A stretch of 8,190 nucleotides of DNA from Aquifex aeolicus (GTDB lineage Bacteria; Aquificota; Aquificia; Aquificales; Aquificaceae): the NCBI GenBank assembly GCA_015662815.1, contig DQTK01000121.1, positions 1 through 8,190 on the forward strand. Direction: 5' to 3'. The notes beneath the pieces are model-generated. The model was not told the origin of the DNA, did not search any database, and saw only the letters and a list, made by a program, of their open reading frames with translations. Shown one piece after another: positions 1 to 6,170 of the stretch (its first letter is position 1; every line of letters starts with the position of its first letter). Position numbers and translations under genes: made by a program.

Positions 1-192
1 AGAACAAAGGAAGCAACCCCCAAAGCAGAGAGGTAAACAAGCAAACAAATGAAATTTCTCCAACCACTCAATTCTAAGAATCTTACTTTTGAAAATAGTC
101 CCTTAAGCCCCTCTATAATCTCTATCCGCTAGAACATTATGTTTACTAATTTGACTGAGTTTTTCTATCAGTTCTTTTGCTCCATACTTTCC
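1..192 (-). pseudogene. Probable decayed transposase fragment (C-terminal part)
   Basis: Two overlapping open stretches on the minus strand read like protein but lie in different frames. The first (192 down to 103) gives KYGAKELIEKLSQ, then HNVLADRDYRGA and a stop. The second (128 down to the left edge) gives RIEIIEGLKGLFSKVRFLE, then SGWRNFICLLVYLSALGV, and is still open at the edge. The order of an Asp/Tyr-containing 'KYGAKEL' segment, then an 'R-IE---LK' segment, then a hydrophobic helix resembles the end of DDE transposases, where the last acidic residue sits in such an IE motif. Neither stretch has a start codon and the first begins after a stop, so the copy appears frameshifted and internally shortened. 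The family was not identified. A chance open stretch in AT-rich DNA is the main alternative. Confidence 0.35.
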
Positions 193-217
193 TTATTTTA
201 CTTTTTCTCACCCGGCG

Positions 218-274
218 TATAACATATTAGATTCAAAATATTCGCATTTGCAAATCTGCAAATATATATGTTAT
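218..274. repeat. Nested inverted and direct repeats in the leader of the channel gene
   Basis: The 8-base arm TAACATAT (220-227) is matched by its complement ATATGTTA (267-274), 39 bases apart. Inside lies the perfect 10-base palindrome ATTTGCAAAT (246-255), and TGCAAAT recurs in direct orientation at 249-255 and 257-263, an 8-base step. The block lies 28-84 bases upstream of the potassium-channel start, so it could hold an operator or be part of the promoter region. It could equally be debris from the mobile element to its left, or chance symmetry in AT-rich DNA. No convincing -35/-10 pair was found nearby. Confidence 0.35.
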
Positions 275-301
275 TTGTTGGGATAGAATTTTACCGAAGA
301 G

Positions 302-1672
302 ATGAAAAAGGTATTATATAACTTATTAGAAAATGACCGTTCTTTTTATTTTTACATATACAATATTTTCTCCTTTTCTATACTTTTAATTTCGATAATT
401 TTGACTCTATACGATGAATTTTACGGATTTCATTCTAAGATACACCAGATAGTAGTAAATATAGAGTTTATCGTAAGCGGAATAATAGCCTTTGAATTAG
501 TAAGTAGGTTTATCTTAGCGGAAAACAAGAAAAAGTATTTGATAAACCCTATGACACTTGTAGATATAATAGCTTTAATTCCTCTATTTCAAATATTTAG
601 AACAATACGTTTAATTGTTTTAATTGCAAGAGTTTTTCGACTTACATACAGATATAAATTCTTTTTTGAGTTTTTAAAAAATATATTCAGAGATTTCGGT
701 TATGAGCTTGTATTTGTATTTGCTCTGTTCTTCGTATTTTTACTCTCAATTTTATTAATCACTTTTTCCGTTGAATACAGTAGTGGAAATCCCAATATAA
801 AAACCCTTTTTGATGCCATATATTACGTGATAATAACTGCAACTACTGTAGGGTACGGGGATATAATACCCATTACTGGGCTGGGGAAACTCCTTGCGAT
901 GGTTCTCGGAATTCTCGGGCTGTTTCTTTTTTCCCTTATAACCGCTACTGTGAGTACAAGTTTCTTTCAGTATGTAAACATGTTAAAGTCGGGTATGCTA
1001 AGTTTTAAGGAGATGAAAAACCATATCGTAATATGTGGCTGGAATGAAACAGGTGAAATAATTATAGAAGAATTAAAAAAGTATTACACAAGCAGAGGAG
1101 AGAAGTTAAAACCTATAGTAGTTGTAACAGAACAAGAGCTTGAACCGAGGCAGGAGTTTTATTACAAAAAGGGAGATTTTGTAAATGAAGAGGTTTTAAA
1201 AAATGCAGGTACTGAACACGCGGATATGGTAATAATTCTTGCAGAAAAGGGATTAAACCTTACCGAAGATTCCATAGATGCTCGTTCAATTCTTTCAGCT
1301 ATGTTAATAAGGGATTTGAACCCTAAAGCTAACATAATTATAGAAGTTCTTGCAAGGAAAAATGCCAAGACTATAAAGAGAAAAAAAATAGTCGATTACA
1401 TAATCGTTGATGGTGAAGTTGTCGGCTATATGATTTCCAACTTCTTAAAGCAAAAGGATATACCTAAAATTGTGGATTTCTTTATGGATAAGGTGGACTA
1501 TATAGAGGTGGAGGTAAAAGAGAAAAAATCTATAGGAGAACTTATACAAAGTCTCGAAAAGGGGGTAAATCTATTGGGGATAAAACGTGAAGGGGAGCTT
1601 ATTCTTATGCCCGATTCGGATTTCGAAGTCGAAGCAAATGATGTATTAATTCTCATTAGAAAAAAAACTTAA
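302..1672 (+). CDS. Six-helix voltage-sensor-type potassium channel with a C-terminal RCK (TrkA-N/TrkA-C) domain
   Basis: This is a membrane potassium channel subunit, expected to assemble as a tetramer. Residues 1-225 form the channel: S1 about 20-37, S2 about 50-73 (Glu65, Arg69), S3 about 82-98 (Asp88), S4 about 99-117, S5 about 132-157, pore loop about 168-190 and S6 about 193-224. The selectivity filter TATTVGYGD at 179-187 is complete. S4 carries Arg100, Arg103, Arg110, Arg113 and Arg117, so the regular three-residue spacing is broken between 103 and 110. Residues 240-380 are a Rossmann-type RCK domain beginning HIVICGWNETGE, with a degenerate GxGxxG loop (Gly246, Asn248, Gly251). About 385-456 match a TrkA-C domain. 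Such domains gate channels through nucleotide or ion ligands; the ligand cannot be read here. The in-frame stop TAG at 284-286 leaves ATG 302 as the only full-length ATG start, with a weak ribosome site. asd follows after 11 bases. The family call is secure; voltage gating is inferred. Confidence 0.9.
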   Translation: MKKVLYNLLENDRSFYFYIYNIFSFSILLISIILTLYDEFYGFHSKIHQIVVNIEFIVSGIIAFELVSRFILAENKKKYLINPMTLVDIIALIPLFQIFRTIRLIVLIARVFRLTYRYKFFFEFLKNIFRDFGYELVFVFALFFVFLLSILLITFSVEYSSGNPNIKTLFDAIYYVIITATTVGYGDIIPITGLGKLLAMVLGILGLFLFSLITATVSTSFFQYVNMLKSGMLSFKEMKNHIVICGWNETGEIIIEELKKYYTSRGEKLKPIVVVTEQELEPRQEFYYKKGDFVNEEVLKNAGTEHADMVIILAEKGLNLTEDSIDARSILSAMLIRDLNPKANIIIEVLARKNAKTIKRKKIVDYIIVDGEVVGYMISNFLKQKDIPKIVDFFMDKVDYIEVEVKEKKSIGELIQSLEKGVNLLGIKREGELILMPDSDFEVEANDVLILIRKKT

Positions 1673-1683
1673 AATTAAAGTCT

Positions 1684-2706
1684 ATGGGATACAGAGTAGC
1701 CATAGTAGGAGCTACCGGAGAAGTAGGAAGGACTTTTCTAAAAGTACTTGAAGAAAGGAACTTTCCCGTGGACGATTTAGTTCTTTACGCCTCAGAACGC
1801 TCTGAAGGAAAGGTGCTCACCTTTAAAGGAAAGGAATATACCGTTAAAGCCTTAAATAAAGAAGGTTCTTTTAAAGGAATAGACATAGCTCTTTTTTCGG
1901 CAGGAGGTTCTACCAGTAAAGAATGGGCACCTAAATTTGCTCAAGATGGAGTTATAGTAATAGATAACTCTTCCGCTTGGAGAATGGATTCCGAGGTTCC
2001 TCTGGTAGTTCCCGAGGTAAATCCCGAAGATGTTAAGGATTTTAAGAAGAAAAGAATAATCGCAAACCCTAACTGTTCGACAATACAAATGGTTGTAGCG
2101 TTAAAACCAATCTACGATAGAGCGGGAATTAAAAGGGTTGTGGTTTCCACCTATCAAGCAGTTTCGGGAGCAGGTGCAAAAGCTATAGAGGATTTGAAAA
2201 ACCAAACCAAAGCTTGGTGCGAAGGCAAAGAAATGCCTGAATCTCAAAAATTCCCTCACCAGATAGCTTTTAACACACTTCCACATATAGATGTCTTTTT
2301 CGAAGATGGATATACGAAAGAGGAAAATAAAATGCTTTTCGAAACTAGAAAAATTATGCACGATGAGAACATCAAAGTTTCCGCAACCTGTGTAAGGATT
2401 CCCGTATTCTACGGACATTCAGAAAGCATATCAATAGAAACGGAGAAGGATATTTCTCCCGAGGAAGCAAGAGACATATTGAGAGATGCTCCGGGAGTCA
2501 TAGTAATAGATAACCCTCAAAATAATGAGTATCCTCTGCCCTTAATGGTACAAGGCAAGGATGAAGTTTTCGTAGGAAGGATTAGAAAGGATAGAGTGTT
2601 CGAGCCCGGGCTGGCAATGTGGGTTGTTGCGGATAATATAAGGAAGGGTGCTGCTACTAATGCAGTCCAGATAGCCGAATTGCTAGTTGATGAAGATTTA
2701 ATTTAA
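1684..2706 (+). CDS. asd: Aspartate-semialdehyde dehydrogenase
   Basis: The cytoplasmic enzyme reduces L-4-aspartyl phosphate to aspartate semialdehyde with NADPH. This is the branch-point step toward lysine/diaminopimelate, threonine and methionine. The N-terminal NADP-binding loop GATGEVG is at residues 9-15. The catalytic cysteine is Cys131 in NPNCSTIQM, and the conserved Gln158 lies in STYQAVSGAG. Glu220, Arg238 and His245 (in RIPVFYGHSES) fit the substrate-binding and general-base positions, and SSAWR at 96-100 supplies the phosphate-binding arginine. At 340 residues it matches the usual 340-370. The start at 1684 places the nucleotide loop at the normal distance from the N terminus. The Shine-Dalgarno is poor (AAAG just upstream), so translation may depend partly on ribosomes leaving the channel gene 11 bases before. 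No catalytic residue appears to be missing. Confidence 0.97.
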   Translation: MGYRVAIVGATGEVGRTFLKVLEERNFPVDDLVLYASERSEGKVLTFKGKEYTVKALNKEGSFKGIDIALFSAGGSTSKEWAPKFAQDGVIVIDNSSAWRMDSEVPLVVPEVNPEDVKDFKKKRIIANPNCSTIQMVVALKPIYDRAGIKRVVVSTYQAVSGAGAKAIEDLKNQTKAWCEGKEMPESQKFPHQIAFNTLPHIDVFFEDGYTKEENKMLFETRKIMHDENIKVSATCVRIPVFYGHSESISIETEKDISPEEARDILRDAPGVIVIDNPQNNEYPLPLMVQGKDEVFVGRIRKDRVFEPGLAMWVVADNIRKGAATNAVQIAELLVDEDLI

Positions 2707-2716
2707 AAATTCCTAT

Positions 2717-2724
2717 AAGGAGGT
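2717..2724 (+). promoter_or_regulatory. Strong Shine-Dalgarno deciding a GTG start
   Basis: AAGGAGGT lies six bases before GTG 2731. The near-perfect match at ideal spacing supports GTG as the initiation codon of the CoA-binding protein. The first ATG-type methionine further in would cut into the domain. Confidence 0.85.
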
Positions 2725-2730
2725 CGTATC

Positions 2731-3144
2731 GTGGCAGAAATTCAACATGCAGATGAAGCTTTAGAGGTTTTAAAAAATGCTAAGGTAATTGCAGTAATAG
2801 GTATTTCTCCTAAACCCGAAAGACCTTCCTACTATACAACGGAAAAAGTTATAAAGAAAGGTAAGTACAAAATATACCTTATAAACCCGAGATATGCGGG
2901 ACAGGAAATTTTCGGAATAAAGGTATTACCTTCCCTAAGGGATGTCCCCGAAACTATAGATATAGTTAATGTTTACAGGAATCCCGCCCACGCGGAAGAA
3001 GTCATAAAGGAATCCATCGAAGTTGGAGCAAAGTGTGTATGGTTTCAACTCGGTGCGGAAAATCCCGAAGTAATAGAGAAGTATAAAGACAAAATAAAGA
3101 TAATTTACAACGCCTGCATAGGGGTAGAAGTAGGCTATTTATAA
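2731..3144 (+). CDS. CoA-binding domain protein, YccU family
   Basis: This 137-residue single-domain protein has a Rossmann-like CoA_binding_2 fold (COG1832 type). Characteristic segments appear in order: VIAVIGISPKPERPSYY at 19-35 (glycine loop and nucleotide contact), INPRYAGQEIFG at 51-62, LPSLRDVPETIDIVNVYR at 66-83, and GAKCVWFQLGAENPE at 99-113. The family's usual C-terminal 'D-RC' element appears here as YNACIGVEVG, with Cys129. Relatives resemble the CoA-binding module of succinyl-CoA synthetase alpha subunits and of acyl-CoA synthetases, but this one lacks any catalytic partner domain, so it is expected to bind CoA or an acyl-CoA without a known reaction. Length is normal for the family. 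It begins with GTG, 24 bases after asd, behind a very strong ribosome site, so it may be translated more strongly than its neighbours. The physiological role is unknown. Confidence 0.9.
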   Translation: MAEIQHADEALEVLKNAKVIAVIGISPKPERPSYYTTEKVIKKGKYKIYLINPRYAGQEIFGIKVLPSLRDVPETIDIVNVYRNPAHAEEVIKESIEVGAKCVWFQLGAENPEVIEKYKDKIKIIYNACIGVEVGYL

Positions 3145-3200
3145 CTTTTTTCCCTTTTAATCTTTTTATGTAAATTTAATGAATTAGGAGCGAAAAAGTT
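3143..3200. repeat. Inverted repeat spanning the secA leader
   Basis: AACTTTTTTC at 3143-3152 is complementary to GAAAAAGTT at 3192-3200, with one extra T. The second arm ends at the base before the secA start codon, and the secA ribosome site AGGAG (3186-3190) lies inside the loop, just next to that arm. A folded RNA could therefore affect secA initiation. The stem is nearly all A-U pairs, which would be weak at the high growth temperature inferred for this organism. The gap is otherwise pyrimidine-rich and is the only place in the operon with room for an internal promoter. Confidence 0.3.
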
Positions 3201-6155
3201 ATGCTGGGATGGATAGTAAAAAAAATCATTGGGACAAAAAATGAAAGGGAAATAAAACGATTAAAGAGGTTCGTACAAAAAATTAACGAGCTGGAGAAGG
3301 AATTTGACTCTCTAAGCAATAAAGAATTAGTATTACTGGCTCAGGAACTCCATGACAGAATTAGACTCGATGAAGAATTGAAACAAAAAATAATTAAAGG
3401 GGAAATTACCGAAGAAGTTATAAAAGGTTTTGCACTTGTTAGAGAAGCTGCAAAGAGAACCTTAGGTCTTAGACATTTCGACGTTCAACTGATAGGGGGG
3501 TTGGTTCTCCACGAAGGAAAAATCGCAGAGATGAAAACAGGAGAGGGAAAAACTCTGGTTGCTACTTCTTCCGCCGTAATAAACGGGATAACAGATGAAG
3601 GAGTTCACATAGTTACAGTTAACGATTATCTTGCAAGAAGAGACGCTCAGTGGATGGGACCCATTTACAAATTCCTCGGTCTTGATGTAGGAGTTATAAA
3701 TTCCGACGGAAAAACCTATCTTGTAGAATGGGTAGACCGAGAAAAGGTGAAGGAAGCAATAGAAAATGACCTGAGGGTTTGGCCAAAAGGATTCTTTGAA
3801 GAAATAATTCCCTCGGATTTAATAAATATAGACGCCAAAAAGATTTACTTTACAACCCTTAAAGAGGTAGACCATAGAAGAAAGGCTTACGAAGCTCACA
3901 TTACCTACGGAACCAACAACGAGTTCGGATTCGATTATCTGAGGGATAATCTGGCTTTTTCTAAGGAAGAAATAGTACAGGTAAAAGGCCACAATTATGC
4001 AATAGTTGACGAAGTCGATTCAATTCTTATAGATGAAGCCAGAACTCCCCTGATAATTTCCGGGCCCTCTCAAATAGATACTCAAATATATTATATTGCG
4101 GATACAGTAGTAAAAAAACTTAAAAAGGAAGAGGATTTTACGGTAGATGAAAAACATAGAACCGTCAATTTGACTGAGAAGGGTATAAGGAAAATTGAAG
4201 AAATGTTAAAGATAGACAACCTATACGACCTTAAGAATATAGACCTTCTTCATGCAATACTTCAGGCTATAAGAGCTCACCACCTCTTCAAAAGAGACGT
4301 TCACTATATAGTTCGCGATGGAGAAGTGCTTATAGTTGACGAGTTCACAGGTAGAGTTCTTCCGGGCAGAAGGTGGTCCGATGGTCTTCATCAAGCTATT
4401 GAGGTAAAAGAGGGAGTAGAAGTAAAAGAGGAGAACCAAACCCTAGCTTCTATTACTTTCCAAAATTACTTCAAACTGTATAAGAAACTCGCCGGAATGA
4501 CCGGAACGGCAGAAACGGAAGCCCTCGAATTTAAGGAAATTTACAGCTTAGACGTTATTGTTATTCCTACCCATAAGCCGATGATAAGAAAGGATTTACC
4601 CGACCTTGTTTTTAAAACCAAAGAAGAAAAGTGGGAAAGGGTTGTAGAAGAAGTTTTTCTTAATCACATATTCGGTAGACCCGTACTTGTAGGTACGGTA
4701 TCAATTGAGGACAATGAAAAGCTTTCCTCTCTACTTAAAGATAAAAAGCTTTTGAAAAATATCGCAAACAGGGAAAGTTTTAGAAAGAGAGTTTATTCTG
4801 TAGCAGAGAAGCTCGGTATTTCTAAAGAGGATGTAGATAAAAAAATCCAAGAAATTATAAAAAAAGGTATACCTCACAATGTTTTAAACGCAAAACACCA
4901 CGAAAGGGAGGCGGAAATTATAGCCCAAGCCGGAAGAATCGGAGCGGTAACCATAGCTACTAATATGGCGGGAAGAGGTACGGATATACTCCTTGGAGGA
5001 AACCCTGAATATCTTGCAAAACAAATATTGAAAGAAAAGGGAGTAAATCCCGAAGAGGCTACGGAGGAACAATTCAGTGAAGCCCTTCGGGAAGCTTACA
5101 GGATTACCGAAAAGGAAAAGGAAGAGGTTAGGAAACTCGGCGGACTGTTTGTGATAGGAACGGAAAAACATGAGTCCAGGAGAATAGACAACCAACTGAG
5201 AGGTAGAGCGGGAAGACAGGGTGACCCGGGAGAGAGTAGATTTATCGTATCGCTGGAAGACGACCTGCTCAGGCTTTTTGGAGGAGATAGAGTTAGTAAG
5301 TTAATGGATATGCTCAAAATCGAAAGAGGGGAACCTATAGAGAGCAGGATGGTTTCAAAAGCACTGGAAAACGCCCAGAAAAGGGTAGAAGCTCAGAACT
5401 TTCAAATAAGGAAAAGGCTTTACGAATTTGACAGTGTAATGAATATGCAAAGAGATGTAGTTTATACACTCAGAAGACAGATATTGGAAGGGGAAAATCT
5501 GGAGGAAACGATAGAAGAGTTTATAAAAGAAATCCTTGAAAGAAAAGTGCAAGAACTCCTTCCGGAAGATGACCCGGAACTCTGGGAACTTGAACCGCTT
5601 AAAGAGTTTTTAAAGGAGCTTACGGGCAAAGACATAGAAATCCCTCAAGTACGGGATAAAGAAGAGCTTATAAATCAGCTTTACGAAAAGCTAATAAAAA
5701 TCTACAAGGAGAAGGAAGAGGAGATAGGAAGCAGTGAAGCGATGAGAGAACTGGAGAGGGTAATTCTCCTAAACATTCTCGATAACACATGGAGGGAACA
5801 TTTACATACTCTTGATAAATTGAAGGAAGGAATTTACCTGAGAGGGTATGCAGGAAGAGACCCGCTTATAGAGTATAAGAAGGAAGCCTATGAGCTCTTT
5901 GAAGATATGATGTACAGAATGAAAATCCATACAGTTTCCACCTTGTACAATGTTCAAATAAAATCCGCCGAAGAAATTGAAGAAGTGGAAAAAGAAGAAG
6001 AAAAGAAGCACGGGGAATTGCTCAGAACGGCAGTTTTGCAGGGTGCAGAAGGAAAAAGTGATAAGAAACCAAGGCCCAAAACTCTAAAGGAAAGGCTCCA
6101 GGAAGAAAGATTGCGAAAAAGAAGAGCCAAAATGAAGAAGAGAGGCAACCAGTAG
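3201..6155 (+). CDS. secA: Protein translocase ATPase SecA, long form with NBD1 and NBD2 insertions
   Basis: SecA is the ATP-driven motor that pushes unfolded preproteins through the SecYEG channel at the inner membrane. The N terminus MLGWIVKKIIGTKNEREIKR is canonical and fixes the start; AGGAG lies ten bases upstream. Walker A is MKTGEGKT at 111-118 (Lys117), and Walker B and DEAD-like VDEVDSILIDEART spans 269-282. The preprotein-crosslinking domain follows to about 400, then GMTGTAETE at 432-440. NBD2 carries NMAGRGTDILLGG at 588-600 and QLRGRAGRQGDPG at 665-677 with the arginine finger. The helical scaffold, wing and two-helix finger cover about 720-915. Compared with E. coli SecA (901 residues), about 50 residues are added in NBD1 (within 166-225) and about 40 in NBD2 (514-553). 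The tail is a charged helix ending KKRGNQ and lacks the cysteine-rich zinc motif used for SecB binding. All ATPase motifs are intact. Confidence 0.98.
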   Translation: MLGWIVKKIIGTKNEREIKRLKRFVQKINELEKEFDSLSNKELVLLAQELHDRIRLDEELKQKIIKGEITEEVIKGFALVREAAKRTLGLRHFDVQLIGGLVLHEGKIAEMKTGEGKTLVATSSAVINGITDEGVHIVTVNDYLARRDAQWMGPIYKFLGLDVGVINSDGKTYLVEWVDREKVKEAIENDLRVWPKGFFEEIIPSDLINIDAKKIYFTTLKEVDHRRKAYEAHITYGTNNEFGFDYLRDNLAFSKEEIVQVKGHNYAIVDEVDSILIDEARTPLIISGPSQIDTQIYYIADTVVKKLKKEEDFTVDEKHRTVNLTEKGIRKIEEMLKIDNLYDLKNIDLLHAILQAIRAHHLFKRDVHYIVRDGEVLIVDEFTGRVLPGRRWSDGLHQAIEVKEGVEVKEENQTLASITFQNYFKLYKKLAGMTGTAETEALEFKEIYSLDVIVIPTHKPMIRKDLPDLVFKTKEEKWERVVEEVFLNHIFGRPVLVGTVSIEDNEKLSSLLKDKKLLKNIANRESFRKRVYSVAEKLGISKEDVDKKIQEIIKKGIPHNVLNAKHHEREAEIIAQAGRIGAVTIATNMAGRGTDILLGGNPEYLAKQILKEKGVNPEEATEEQFSEALREAYRITEKEKEEVRKLGGLFVIGTEKHESRRIDNQLRGRAGRQGDPGESRFIVSLEDDLLRLFGGDRVSKLMDMLKIERGEPIESRMVSKALENAQKRVEAQNFQIRKRLYEFDSVMNMQRDVVYTLRRQILEGENLEETIEEFIKEILERKVQELLPEDDPELWELEPLKEFLKELTGKDIEIPQVRDKEELINQLYEKLIKIYKEKEEEIGSSEAMRELERVILLNILDNTWREHLHTLDKLKEGIYLRGYAGRDPLIEYKKEAYELFEDMMYRMKIHTVSTLYNVQIKSAEEIEEVEKEEEKKHGELLRTAVLQGAEGKSDKKPRPKTLKERLQEERLRKRRAKMKKRGNQ

Positions 6156-6170
6156 ACTAAAATTCTACTT

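Noticed and set aside
49..132. Small plus-strand frame of 27 codons beginning MKFLQPLNSK
   Set aside because: It has no Shine-Dalgarno, is short, and is antisense to the stretch that reads better as a transposase remnant.
284..289. TAGAAT as a -10 box for the channel gene
   Set aside because: No matching -35 at proper distance, and a start point so close to ATG 302 would leave almost no leader.
3145..3170. Terminator after the CoA-binding gene (run of T at 3146-3151)
   Set aside because: There is no GC-rich hairpin before the T run, so intrinsic termination is not supported.
3151..3180. Promoter for secA: TTTAAT at 3175-3180 as a -10 box
   Set aside because: One base off the -10 consensus, but the pyrimidine run upstream offers no -35-like hexamer at 16-18 bases. 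AT-rich DNA produces such hexamers often.
4884..5317. Antisense open frames within secA, such as those at 4884-5195 and 5096-5317 on the minus strand
   Set aside because: They are low-complexity Ser/Phe/Leu shadows of the strongly conserved secA coding strand, with no ribosome sites or recognisable domains.
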